Assembly (NCBI RefSeq): GCF_030123105.1
Contig: NZ_CP126095.1
Coordinates: forward strand, 1,488,001 to 1,552,000
Origin: Paenibacillus sp. G2S3
GTDB taxonomy: Bacteria; Bacillota; Bacilli; Paenibacillales; Paenibacillaceae
Reading direction: 5' to 3'
DNA length: 64,000 nucleotides
Part shown: positions 43,149-52,084 of the stretch, piece by piece
Numbering within the stretch: position 1 is the stretch's first letter
Layout: each line of letters starts with the position of its first letter
Made by a program: the position numbers and the translations under genes
The notes under the pieces: model-generated
The model's input: only the letters and a program-made list of their open reading frames with translations
Database searches by the model: none
What the model was told of the DNA's origin: nothing

Positions 43149-45443
43149 ATGCTGCTGAATAAGGAATCCAGCGGGAGCCGCTGGCGTACACGGCCCGACG
43201 GAGAGGGCAAGGTATCCGGCAAGCTGCAGTATTTGACCGACATGAGGGCGGAAGAAATGTTGATCGGCCGCGTGCTCCGCAGTCAACAGGCGCATGCCCG
43301 TATTTTATCCGTGCGAATAGAGAAGGCCCTGGAGGTTCCGGGTGTACACGCTGTAATTACCCATGAGGATGTGCCCGGACTTAACGGTTTTGGTATAGCC
43401 TTGCCGCATCAACCGGTATTTTGCAGTGATCGTGTACGTTACACTGGCGATGCGATTGCGGCAGTAGCGGCTGAGACGGATGAAATTGCGGAAAATGCCT
43501 TATCCCTTATCGAAGTGGATTATGAGCTTCTACCCTTACTGGAGAATCCGGAAGAGGCGATGAAGACGGATGCTATTCTTCTACATGCCGAGGGAAACGT
43601 GCTTCATCGTACGGAATACCGCAAGGGGCAACCGGAAGCGGTATTTAAGGATTGCTGCCACGTAGTGGAGGAGACATATTACACACCTCGCCAAATGCAC
43701 ACCTATATGGAGACTGAGGGTGGATTGTTTATCCCCGAAGATAACGGACGGCTTACCGTGTATTCAGCTACACAGCATGGGTTGATGGATCGGATGCAGC
43801 TATCCAGAATTCTGGCTATTCCTCAAGAAGATATTCGCGTCATCTCGAGTCCGATCGGCGGTTCTTTTGGAGGAAAAGACGAACTAAATGTACAGCCATA
43901 CGGAGCACTGCTCGCCTTGCGGACACTTCGTCCAGTCAGACTGCATAATTCGAGAGCTGAATCGGTTCGTGCAGGACTTAAACGTCACCCTATGAAAATC
44001 ACCATGAAAACTGGCTGCGACCACGAAGGAATCATCAAGGCACATCAGGTCAAAATTATTTCAGATACAGGAGCTTACGCAACGCTGGGCGCGGAGGTGC
44101 TCAACTTCGCGACAGAACATGTGATGGGCCCTTACATCATCGATCATATAGATGTAGAAGGTTTCGCTGTATATACCAATAACGGTGTGTCCGGTGAATT
44201 TCGAGGGTTTGGCGGCAATCAGGCGATTTTTGCTTTGGAAGGACAGATCGATCGTTTGGCTGAGCGCTTACAGATCGATCCGTGGGAAATGCGCCGCCGC
44301 AATTTGCGTAAATATGGAGATCTGGGGCCACTGGGTCAGGAAATTGCTCAGACTGACGGCGCCTTTCAGGTGTGGGATGCGCTGGCGTGTTCGCCCCTGA
44401 TGACTGAGCCTGCGTCTACTGATAGTGGATCAGGCTTCGTGGAACCATGGATCGTCACCGGAACGGGTGCTGCGATAGCTATGCATGGTGCAGGACTTGG
44501 TTACGGTATCCCCGATCCGGCGGGTGGCCGGCTGTCTCTGACGCTAGATGGCAAGATTGAGGCGGTGTTTGGTTACGAGGAGTTTGGTCAGGGCTTAATC
44601 GCGACCATGGAACAAATGCTGATTGAACGGTTTGGCTTGGCAGCAGAGGATATCAGCATCGTCATTGGCGATACGGATGTTGTGCCTGATAGCGGATCAA
44701 GTACTGCTTCACGTTCGACAAGCATGATGTGGATGGCTCTTCAACGGCTGCAGCCTGACTTTACCGCTCGAGTGTTGCAGGCAGCGGTGACAATAAAACC
44801 GAAGCTGGATATCACCGAAATGAAGCTAGGACCTGGCGGGATTTGGCAAAAAGATGGCGGCCTTCTTCTGACGTACAAGGAGCTGGCATTGAGGATTTCA
44901 GAACCCATTGTTTGTAATACGAAGTTTACTTATCCAACCACGCCCTTTAAAAGAGTGGGAGCACATTTCCTATACACCTATTCCGCTATCGCGGTCCGCG
45001 TGGAGGTTAACCTGCTTACAGGACGTGTCCGTGTGTTGGATCAATATCATGCGGTAGCTGCGGGACCGGTGGCTAATCCACAAGGTTACCTCGGGCAGAT
45101 TGAAGGTGGCAGCAGTATGGCGGTGGGCTTCACCTTGTCAGAGGATGCTGTAATGTCAGGCGGCAGCTATGTCACCAAAAATTTAGACACCTATTTGGTG
45201 CCGACCATTGCCGACATGAATGGCAGCATTCAAGTGCAGCCGATAGAGGATTTGCCGGATCATGATACGTATGGTCCTCGTGGCATTGGAGAGGTGGGTT
45301 CCGTCAATTTAGCTCCGGCAGTCGCATCAGCCATATTTCAGGCTGTAGGGAAACGGGTAACCAAGCTGCCCATTGATCCCGAATGGCTGCAATCTACGCC
45401 GTTTATTCCACAAAAGGCGGTGAATATCCATGCCGAGCACTAA
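43149..45443 (+). CDS. pucD: Xanthine dehydrogenase molybdenum-binding subunit (PucD-like)
   Basis: This 764-residue catalytic subunit hydroxylates hypoxanthine and xanthine to urate. The N-terminal a/b hammerhead domain is RWRTRPDGEGKVSGKLQYL, and cofactor-binding segments include PIGGSFGGKDELNVQ and FRGFGGNQAIFALEGQID, with DSGSSTASRSTSM near the active site. The catalytic Glu lies in GPRGIGEVGSVNLAPAV. AAGGAGCGAGGG lies ahead of ATG 43149. It overlaps the iron-sulfur subunit by 14 nt, indicating coupled translation. Confidence 0.94.
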   Translation: MLLNKESSGSRWRTRPDGEGKVSGKLQYLTDMRAEEMLIGRVLRSQQAHARILSVRIEKALEVPGVHAVITHEDVPGLNGFGIALPHQPVFCSDRVRYTGDAIAAVAAETDEIAENALSLIEVDYELLPLLENPEEAMKTDAILLHAEGNVLHRTEYRKGQPEAVFKDCCHVVEETYYTPRQMHTYMETEGGLFIPEDNGRLTVYSATQHGLMDRMQLSRILAIPQEDIRVISSPIGGSFGGKDELNVQPYGALLALRTLRPVRLHNSRAESVRAGLKRHPMKITMKTGCDHEGIIKAHQVKIISDTGAYATLGAEVLNFATEHVMGPYIIDHIDVEGFAVYTNNGVSGEFRGFGGNQAIFALEGQIDRLAERLQIDPWEMRRRNLRKYGDLGPLGQEIAQTDGAFQVWDALACSPLMTEPASTDSGSGFVEPWIVTGTGAAIAMHGAGLGYGIPDPAGGRLSLTLDGKIEAVFGYEEFGQGLIATMEQMLIERFGLAAEDISIVIGDTDVVPDSGSSTASRSTSMMWMALQRLQPDFTARVLQAAVTIKPKLDITEMKLGPGGIWQKDGGLLLTYKELALRISEPIVCNTKFTYPTTPFKRVGAHFLYTYSAIAVRVEVNLLTGRVRVLDQYHAVAAGPVANPQGYLGQIEGGSSMAVGFTLSEDAVMSGGSYVTKNLDTYLVPTIADMNGSIQVQPIEDLPDHDTYGPRGIGEVGSVNLAPAVASAIFQAVGKRVTKLPIDPEWLQSTPFIPQKAVNIHAEH

Positions 45444-45984
45444 TTCGAATTCGAATCTAAATGAAGAGAACCTTGATCCTGCTTCGTCTGCGGAAGCTTT
45501 CACAGAGGAGAAGTTCACCTTCAAGTGCAACCTCAATGGCAAAGCAATATCCACCGTGATTCCCCCTTCTCGACGGCTTTTAAATGTCATACGTGAAGAT
45601 TTGGAGCTGACCGGAACGAAGCGCTCTTGTGAGATTGGCCGCTGCGGAGCCTGTATGGTCCTGGTCGATGGACATCCGGTGAATTCATGTCTGGCGATGG
45701 CCTATCAATGCTCAGGTGCCGAAATTACAACAATTGAGGGTCTTAGTGAGGCGGGGCTGCATCCCGTTCAGCGTGCTTTTTTAGAAGAAGGCGGGTTCCA
45801 ATGCGGTTATTGTACGCCAGGGATGGTCATCTCGGTGGTTGCCCTGCTGGATGAGAATCCGCATCCTACTCAGGCTGAAGTAGAGGAAGCTTTATCGGGT
45901 AACATTTGTCGCTGTACAGGATACGGAGGCATTTTGCGAGCTGTCAATAAAGCTATAGGAGGTGGAGTGGATGGTCGTTTCTGA
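45430..45984 (+). CDS. pucE: Xanthine dehydrogenase 2Fe-2S subunit (PucE-like)
   Basis: This 184-residue subunit holds two [2Fe-2S] clusters. The plant-type ferredoxin ligands are in CEIGRCGACMV with a further Cys in NSCLAM. The second cluster is CGYCTPGMVIS and GNICRCTGYGGI. An N-terminal extension of about 35 residues is low in similarity to relatives. It overlaps pucD by 14 nt. The next gene's reading frame opens before its stop, so the operon continues without gap. Confidence 0.95.
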   Translation: MPSTNSNSNLNEENLDPASSAEAFTEEKFTFKCNLNGKAISTVIPPSRRLLNVIREDLELTGTKRSCEIGRCGACMVLVDGHPVNSCLAMAYQCSGAEITTIEGLSEAGLHPVQRAFLEEGGFQCGYCTPGMVISVVALLDENPHPTQAEVEEALSGNICRCTGYGGILRAVNKAIGGGVDGRF

Positions 45985-46492
45985 ATACAGGTATACGCTG
46001 GAAGAGATAAATGCCATGAGTATAACGGATTTTGTGAAGCATCTAGGCGGCATTTTTGAACATTCACCGTGGGTGGCAGAGGAGGCTTATAAGCAGATCC
46101 CGTTCCATTCTATAGAGCATTTGCATAGCACCATGATGCAAACCGTTCTGAGTGCTGATCGGAGCCGAATGGAGGGACTATTAAAAGCTCACCCAGATTT
46201 AGCGACTAGGCTGCAAGTTACGCCTTTGTCAGCATCAGAGCAGCAGGGAGCTGGTCTGGATCGGCTAACAACGGAAGAGTTTACTCTCCTGAGTGATCTG
46301 AATAGAAAATATACAGACAAATTTCAGTTCCCTTTTATTCTAGCAGTTCGTGGCAAAAACAAAGATGACATTATCAACGCCATTGAAGCGCGGGTAGAAC
46401 GATCCCCTCAGGAGGAATGGGTGCAAGCTTTTTTTGAGATCGGCCTTATTACGAAATTCCGCCTAAGCGATTTAATCATTCATTCATCATAA
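45971..46492 (+). CDS. uraD: OHCU decarboxylase (separate from uricase)
   Basis: This 173-residue enzyme decarboxylates 2-oxo-4-hydroxy-4-carboxy-5-ureidoimidazoline to (S)-allantoin. Family landmarks are FVKHLGGIFEHSPWVAEEAY, the catalytic His region HSIEHLHSTMMQTV, a GAGLDRLTTEEFTLLSDLN segment and KFQFPFILAVRGKNKDDI. In B. subtilis this is the N-terminal half of PucL fused to uricase; here it is a separate gene. ATG 45971 follows AGGAGGT and overlaps the pucE stop region. Confidence 0.92.
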   Translation: MVVSEYRYTLEEINAMSITDFVKHLGGIFEHSPWVAEEAYKQIPFHSIEHLHSTMMQTVLSADRSRMEGLLKAHPDLATRLQVTPLSASEQQGAGLDRLTTEEFTLLSDLNRKYTDKFQFPFILAVRGKNKDDIINAIEARVERSPQEEWVQAFFEIGLITKFRLSDLIIHSS

Positions 46493-46510
46493 TCGGGGAG
46501 GGTGTCAGCC

Positions 46511-47461
46511 ATGCTGGAACCAATTAACGGACGTACTATGTTTTATGGAAAAAGCGATGTTCTAACCTATCGTACCTATGCAAAGCCGCTGGCCGTTACC
46601 CCCGTTCCCGAATCTTCATTTACGGGCTGTGACAACATTATATTCGCGCATAATATTACATTTGCCGTTACGGGCGAAGCCTTTCTTCCTTCTTTTTCAG
46701 AGGGGGATAATTCAATGGTGGTAGCTACTGATTCTATGAAAAATTTCATTCTGCGCAATACCGCCGACTACACGGGCAGCACAACGGAAGGATTACTGCA
46801 GCTTCTGAGCAGCCGTTTTATCGATAGATACAGTCATGTCACCGCGGTTTCCGTTTCCGCAGACCGTTTGCCTTTTGAACAGGTAATGGTGCCTGGGGGC
46901 GAGGGGCTTAGGCAGAGTCATTTAGTGCTGCGTCACTCCAATAATGAATCCTATTCGGCTTCGCTGACAGTAAAACGTGGGGAAAATGGGACTGAGGTTG
47001 TCGCTCATGAATGCCGGTTGAAGGATTTACAGCTGATTAAAGTGAGCGGGAGCTCGTTTTATGGATTTATCCGAGATGAATATACGACATTGCCAGAAAG
47101 CTTTGACCGTCCGCTTTATATTTTTCTGAATATTAACTGGACCTACGATGATGTGGAGCATGCTTTGGATGGAGATCAGGGTCAATATGTGGCTGCGGAG
47201 CAGATTCGTGATATCGCCCATAGCGCTTTTCATGAGCTCAATAGCCCTTCGATTCAATCGTTGATTTATCAAATTGGACTACGCGTGTTGTCCCGTTTCC
47301 CTCAATTGTCTACCGTTTCGTTTGAGTCTAATAACCGGACTTGGGAAACGATTGTTGAGCCTGAAGAAACCAAGGGCGGCGTGTTCACCGAACCTCGTCC
47401 GCCTTATGGCTTTCAGGGATTTTCTGTTAGCCGTGCAGATCTGGCTGGAGAAACAGCTTAA
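46511..47461 (+). CDS. uox: Urate oxidase (uricase)
   Basis: This 316-residue cofactor-free enzyme oxidises urate to 5-hydroxyisourate. The catalytic Lys is likely in MFYGKSDVLTYRTY, and the Thr-Asp of the active site in MVVATDSMKNFILRNT. A GSTTEGLLQLLSSRFIDRY segment and the C-terminal duplicated T-fold follow. GGGGAGG lies 9 nt before ATG 46511, 18 nt after the OHCU decarboxylase gene. The stop codon shares its last base with the start of the HIU hydrolase gene. Confidence 0.93.
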   Translation: MLEPINGRTMFYGKSDVLTYRTYAKPLAVTPVPESSFTGCDNIIFAHNITFAVTGEAFLPSFSEGDNSMVVATDSMKNFILRNTADYTGSTTEGLLQLLSSRFIDRYSHVTAVSVSADRLPFEQVMVPGGEGLRQSHLVLRHSNNESYSASLTVKRGENGTEVVAHECRLKDLQLIKVSGSSFYGFIRDEYTTLPESFDRPLYIFLNINWTYDDVEHALDGDQGQYVAAEQIRDIAHSAFHELNSPSIQSLIYQIGLRVLSRFPQLSTVSFESNNRTWETIVEPEETKGGVFTEPRPPYGFQGFSVSRADLAGETA

Positions 47462-47865
47462 TGAGCGGGCGTCTTACCACCCATGTGCTGGATCTGTCGC
47501 GGGGCATTCCTGCTGCAGGACTGACACTACAGCTCTGGAAGCTTACGGAGGGAGTGAGCAAGCTCCTGTGTGAAGTAGTCACGAACAGTGACGGGAGGCT
47601 GGATGCTCCGCTGCTGGAGGGGAGCGAGCTGGAGGCTGGCTGCTATGAGCTGTTGTTTATGGTCGGCGATTATTATCGTAGAGCTGATGCCGAGGAGTCG
47701 GCTGTTGGCATAGGAGTACCTGAAAGCTCAGTAGACGCTAAACGTGAGACGTCTTTTTTTCTAGAACAAATCCCCATTCGCTTTCAGATAGGAAGCTCTA
47801 TAGACCACTACCATGTACCTTTGTTAGTAGCTCCTGGTGGGTACAGCACGTATCGAGGAAGTTAG
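47461..47865 (+). CDS. pucM: 5-Hydroxyisourate hydrolase (transthyretin-like, PucM-like)
   Basis: This 134-residue tetrameric enzyme opens the 5-hydroxyisourate ring to OHCU. Family motifs are the N-terminal LTTHVLDLSRGIPAAGL with catalytic His, the Arg in QIPIRFQIGSS, and the C-terminal HYHVPLLVAPGGYSTYRGS, which ends in the diagnostic YRGS. Its ATG overlaps the uricase stop (TAATG), a tight translational coupling. It lies directly after uricase, the enzyme whose unstable product it uses. Confidence 0.95.
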   Translation: MSGRLTTHVLDLSRGIPAAGLTLQLWKLTEGVSKLLCEVVTNSDGRLDAPLLEGSELEAGCYELLFMVGDYYRRADAEESAVGIGVPESSVDAKRETSFFLEQIPIRFQIGSSIDHYHVPLLVAPGGYSTYRGS

Positions 47866-47898
47866 GGAAGATTCGATGACCGGAGGAGGAGGCAGCTC

Positions 47899-49293
47899 AT
47901 GAAGGAGCCCTATGAACTTGTGATTAAGAATGGTAATGTAGTGCTGCCTGATCAGGTGCTTAAGCTGGATATTGCTGTTTCAGAGGGAAAGATCGTCGCA
48001 TTGGGCGAGGAGCTTTCGGCTGCACCACTGACCCAAGTCATCGACGCAGATGGGCTCTATGTCCTCCCCGGTATGATTGATATGCATGTGCACTTTAATG
48101 AGCCAGCGCTGGGACATTGGGAAGGCTTTCGCAGCGGTTCTGCGGCGTTGGCAGCTGGAGGCTGCACAACCTATGCAGATATGCCGCTTAACGGCAATCC
48201 ACCTACGGTGAACGAGGCTGCACTCCAGCAAAAGCTAAATGCTGCGGCTGGCAATTCCGTGGTTGATTATGTGCTGTGGGGGGGTCTCGTTCCGGGAAAT
48301 CTGGACGATTTGGAAGCATTGGCAGCTGCTGGCGTCACTGGATTTAAAGCCTTTCTCTCCAATCCCGGAGGGGAAGGCGAAGGTAGATTCCGCGAAGTGG
48401 ATGAGGATACGCTCTTTCAAGGGATGCAGCGAATTGCTGCTTTGGGCGGAATTCTCGCCCTTCATGCCGAAAGTGAGGCCATCACGGCAGTGTTGACCGC
48501 CGATGCCGTGCGAAATGGCAGAAGCAGTGCCTGTGATTTTGCGGCTTGCCGCCCTGCTGAGGCAGAGCTGGAGGCAGTCAGCAGGGCGCTGCTGTACAGC
48601 GAACGGACTGGATGTCGGCTGCATTTTGTCCATATCAGCACAGCCACCGCCATTGAGAAAATCTATGAAGCCAAGCTTCGAGGGCTGGACGTCTCGGCTG
48701 AAACCTGTCCACATTATCTGGTGCTCACAGAAAGGGAGATGGAGGATCTAGGTCCTGTGGCGAAGTGTGCGCCTCCGCTGCGGAGTGAGCTGGAGCAGGA
48801 GAAGTTATGGGAGATGCTTGCCCAAGGCAAAATCGACCTGATCGCTTCAGATCATTCTCCGTGTCCGACGGAATTGAAGATGCGACCGGAGTTGTCTTTT
48901 TTTGAGGCTTGGGGTGGGATCTCAGGTGCGCAAAGCAGCCTGGAGCTTATGTTCCATGAAGGTGTGAATGTCCGCGGCTTGCCGATTACCTTAATCTCTC
49001 GCCTGCTTGCCGGGCAACCCGCAAAACGTTTTGGGCTGGATCATCTTAAAGGCGCTATAGCGCTAGGGCTGGATGCCGATCTAGTTCTGTTGAATCCAAA
49101 CGCGACCTACACGCTAAATGCTGAGGATTTGTTATATCGCCACAAGCACAGCCCTTACATCGGAAAAACTCTATCCTGCAAGGTAGCTGCGACGATATGC
49201 CGTGGACGGGTGGTCTATACCTCTGATGCAGGAGTGATTGCCGAGGAAGGTGGACAGTGGCTGCGGATTAGGAAGGAGCAGTATAGCCTATGA
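47899..49293 (+). CDS. pucH: Allantoinase (PucH-like)
   Basis: This 464-residue zinc amidohydrolase converts allantoin to allantoate. The metal-binding HxH is in DMHVHFNEPALGHWEGF, the carboxylated Lys in AAAGVTGFKAFLSN, further His in LHAESEA and FVHISTA, and the catalytic Asp in IASDHSPCP. ATG 47899 is preceded by CGGAGGAGG. It overlaps the next gene by ATGA. Confidence 0.94.
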   Translation: MKEPYELVIKNGNVVLPDQVLKLDIAVSEGKIVALGEELSAAPLTQVIDADGLYVLPGMIDMHVHFNEPALGHWEGFRSGSAALAAGGCTTYADMPLNGNPPTVNEAALQQKLNAAAGNSVVDYVLWGGLVPGNLDDLEALAAAGVTGFKAFLSNPGGEGEGRFREVDEDTLFQGMQRIAALGGILALHAESEAITAVLTADAVRNGRSSACDFAACRPAEAELEAVSRALLYSERTGCRLHFVHISTATAIEKIYEAKLRGLDVSAETCPHYLVLTEREMEDLGPVAKCAPPLRSELEQEKLWEMLAQGKIDLIASDHSPCPTELKMRPELSFFEAWGGISGAQSSLELMFHEGVNVRGLPITLISRLLAGQPAKRFGLDHLKGAIALGLDADLVLLNPNATYTLNAEDLLYRHKHSPYIGKTLSCKVAATICRGRVVYTSDAGVIAEEGGQWLRIRKEQYSL

Positions 49294-50549
49294 ACGATTC
49301 CAGAGTCCAAGCATCGACCCAGAAGCTGCTCGAGCTGCTTGAGGAGCTGGCGGCATATACCGCGCCTGGTCCGGGAGTTACCAGATTGCTATACACGGAG
49401 GAATGGGGACAGGCACAGACTTTTTTGCAGCAAAAAATGGCTGAGTTTGGTTTAAAGGTTACCATCGATAAGGTGGGTAATGTATATGGACGCCTATGTG
49501 GACGCAGTCCGGAGCAAAAGATCATTTTAACCGGATCACATATCGATACCGTGGTTAATGGCGGCAAATATGATGGTGCTTATGGGGTTGCCGCAGCCAT
49601 GCTTGCGCTTCAAGATTTGCAGATGAATTATGGTCAGCCGAAGCGAACGCTTGAGGTCGTATCTTTTTGTGAAGAAGAGGGGAGCCGATTTCCGCTTGCT
49701 TATTGGGGCTCGGGTCATGTTACGGAAAGGTATGACGGAAATGAAGCAGCAGCCTGTAAGGACGCTGATGGAATATCATTACAGGCAGCAATGGCGGAAT
49801 TCAGTTTTTTGCAGGGCACAACGGCTGGGGATGTCTCTAAGATTACAGGAGCCAGAAATGATATCGGCGCTTTTGTAGAGCTGCACATTGAGCAGGGAAT
49901 TATTCTGGAGAAAACAGACACGCAGATAGGCGTAGTTCTGGGGATTGTTGGACAGAGACGTTACATGGTTAAGGTTAGAGGTGTGGCTAATCATGCTGGC
50001 ACAACGCCGATGTTGATGCGGCATGATGCACTGACTAGTGTGGTAGAAATGCTCTATGTACTGGAAGGTGCTGCTAAAGCGGCAGGTGAACCACTTGTGG
50101 CAACCTCAGGGAAGCTTGAGGTGTATCCGAATACGCCAAATGTGATTCCGGGTGAAGTTCTTTTTACATTAGATATCCGGCACAGTGAAGAGGATGAACT
50201 AGAGTGTTTCTGTATGAGGCTTTTTTCGCAATATCATGAAATCGTCGCAAAACGTGGAGTAACCTTGGAGGTTACGCCTGTGCTTCATACACTCCCTGCA
50301 CCTATGGATACTAAGCTCTCTACAGCGCTGGAAAATATCTGCCTAAAACAGGGCAAAACCTACCGTACGATGGTAAGTGGAGCGGGACATGATGCCCAGC
50401 TGTTTGTACCGCGTTGCCCCACTGCGATGATTTTTGTACCCAGTCGTGCGGGTATCAGCCATTCACCGGAAGAGTATACTTCCCCCGAGCAGCTAGCTGC
50501 TGGGCTTGAGGTGCTGACGGCGATGCTATACGAGTTAGCTTATGAATAG
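49290..50549 (+). CDS. pucF: Allantoate amidohydrolase (PucF-like)
   Basis: This 419-residue M20-family enzyme hydrolyses allantoate to ureidoglycine (via ureidoglycine amine) with release of CO2 and ammonia. Metal ligands are seen in GSHIDTVVNGGKYDGAYGV, the EEEGSRFP pair with catalytic Glu, and the later HIEQG and AGHDAQ histidines. The dimerisation domain (about 210-320) has NHAGTTPMLMRHDAL. It is coupled to allantoinase by a 4-nt overlap. A hairpin lies in the 71-nt gap after it. Confidence 0.93.
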   Translation: MNDSRVQASTQKLLELLEELAAYTAPGPGVTRLLYTEEWGQAQTFLQQKMAEFGLKVTIDKVGNVYGRLCGRSPEQKIILTGSHIDTVVNGGKYDGAYGVAAAMLALQDLQMNYGQPKRTLEVVSFCEEEGSRFPLAYWGSGHVTERYDGNEAAACKDADGISLQAAMAEFSFLQGTTAGDVSKITGARNDIGAFVELHIEQGIILEKTDTQIGVVLGIVGQRRYMVKVRGVANHAGTTPMLMRHDALTSVVEMLYVLEGAAKAAGEPLVATSGKLEVYPNTPNVIPGEVLFTLDIRHSEEDELECFCMRLFSQYHEIVAKRGVTLEVTPVLHTLPAPMDTKLSTALENICLKQGKTYRTMVSGAGHDAQLFVPRCPTAMIFVPSRAGISHSPEEYTSPEQLAAGLEVLTAMLYELAYE

Positions 50550-50559
50550 AGAGTTCGCT

Positions 50560-50599
50560 GAAACGGAGCCCGTCCCTTAAAGGACGGCATAGCCGTTTC
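50560..50599 (+). repeat. Intra-operon hairpin between the pucF-like and pucG-like genes
   Basis: GAAACGG (50560-50566) pairs with CCGTTTC (50593-50599) and encloses CCGTCC/GGACGG. There is no T-run. It may slow decay or process the mRNA; it is not expected to end transcription fully. Confidence 0.55.
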
Positions 50600-50620
50600 T
50601 ACTTGAAGGGAGAGATCATC

Positions 50621-51853
50621 ATGAAGCGTTACGAAGATTTGTCACCGTCCCTGCGCTGCATTATGACTCCGGGTCCGGTGGAGGTTGATCCGCGTGTGCT
50701 GCGGGCGATGTCTTTTCCGGTGCTGGGGCAGTTTGATCCAGAGTTCACCGATATGATGAATGAAACGATGGAGATGCTGCGAGAGCTGTTTGCTACCCGA
50801 AATGCATGGGCTTACCCTATAGATGGGACCTCTCGTGCAGGTATTGAAGCGGTGATGGTCAGCTTGATCCTGCCGGGTGAGCGTGTGCTGATTCCGATCT
50901 TTGGCCGCTTTGGACATCTGCTTCATGAGATTGCTGAGCGCTGTGGCGCTGAGGTATTCGTTCTGGAAAAACCTTGGGGAAGTGTGTTTGAACCGGGGGA
51001 AGTAATAGCGGCTATGGAGACTTTTAAGCCAAATGTGGTGGCGATGGTGCATGGTGAGACCTCTACAGGGCGTGTGCAGCCACTTGCGGAAATTGGCAGA
51101 GCCTGCCGCCAGATGGATGCTCTTTTTATAGTTGATGCAGTTGCAACTCTAGGGGGCATTCCTGTCGAAACGGATGCTTGGATGCTGGATGCGGTCGTAG
51201 GAGGTACACAGAAATGCCTATCCGTACCTTCCGGAATGGCACCGATAACGTATAATGATCGCGCAGAAGCTAAGCTCATGACCCGGAAGCGAGTGGAGCG
51301 TGGGATCAGAACTAGTGATGTTCAGCCTGGTGAATTGTCTTTTGTCCGCAGCAATTATTTCGATCTAGGCATGCTTCAGGATTATTGGAGCCCGCAGCGT
51401 CTTAATCATCATACAGAAATGACCTCTATGCTCTATGCACTGCGGGAAGGCTTGCGGATTGCGCTTGAAGAAGGACTGGATGCCAGATTCGCCAGACATC
51501 TGCTCCATGAAAAAGCACTTATAGCTGGGTTAACAGCGATGGGGCTTGAGCTTTACGGGGAGCCTTCCTGCAAACTTACCGTTGTCACCTGTGTGCTGAT
51601 TCCTGAGGGCATAGACGGGGAGTCCGTACGCACGCTGCTGCTGGAGCGGTTCGGCATTGAAATTGCCAGCTCCTTTGGACCTCTGAAAGGAAAGATCTGG
51701 CGTATTGGCACGATGGGCTTTAGCTGCCGTACGAATAATGTGCTGCGTTTGCTTGGAGCGCTGGAAGCAGCTTTGCTACGAAACGGATTTGGAGTTGCTT
51801 GCGGACTTGGTGTTCAGGCGGCACTTGACGTATATGAGGAAAACGTAAGATAA
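50621..51853 (+). CDS. pucG: (S)-Ureidoglycine-glyoxylate aminotransferase (PucG-like)
   Basis: This 410-residue class V aminotransferase moves the amino group of ureidoglycine to glyoxylate, giving oxalurate and glycine. The PLP Lys is in AVVGGTQKCLSVPSG, and the N-terminal MTPGPVEVDPRVLRAMSF, the NAWAYPIDGTSRAGIEA segment and HHTEMTSMLYAL are typical of PucG. AAGGGAGAG precedes ATG 50621. It ends the main operon, and a strong terminator follows. Confidence 0.92.
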   Translation: MKRYEDLSPSLRCIMTPGPVEVDPRVLRAMSFPVLGQFDPEFTDMMNETMEMLRELFATRNAWAYPIDGTSRAGIEAVMVSLILPGERVLIPIFGRFGHLLHEIAERCGAEVFVLEKPWGSVFEPGEVIAAMETFKPNVVAMVHGETSTGRVQPLAEIGRACRQMDALFIVDAVATLGGIPVETDAWMLDAVVGGTQKCLSVPSGMAPITYNDRAEAKLMTRKRVERGIRTSDVQPGELSFVRSNYFDLGMLQDYWSPQRLNHHTEMTSMLYALREGLRIALEEGLDARFARHLLHEKALIAGLTAMGLELYGEPSCKLTVVTCVLIPEGIDGESVRTLLLERFGIEIASSFGPLKGKIWRIGTMGFSCRTNNVLRLLGALEAALLRNGFGVACGLGVQAALDVYEENVR

Positions 51854-51927
51854 TCGTTGGAATAGATGCTGGCGGGTGAGTTCATACCAGGGGCACGTCC
51901 GGAGTGTTGGACAATCTTTGGATTAAG

Positions 51928-51967
51928 AAAACGGCTATCATCTATAGGGATGACAGAGCCGTTTTTT
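51928..51967 (+). terminator. Terminator of the purine operon
   Basis: AAAACGGCT at 51928-51936 pairs with AGCCGTTTT around an inner TCATC/GATGA stem and is followed by TTTTTT. Confidence 0.88.
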
Positions 51968-52084
51968 CGTACAATATCAGATTTGCCAATCATGATAGCA
52001 ACACAGCCGATGGTTAGGCAATCCTCTATTATTATGAATCTATTCACTACATCAAGAACGCACTTGGATACTAACGGGGGAGAG

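Noticed and set aside
51866-52084. Extended N-terminus of adenine deaminase
   Set aside because: It would read through the terminator hairpin of the preceding operon; a good ribosome site lies before ATG 52085.
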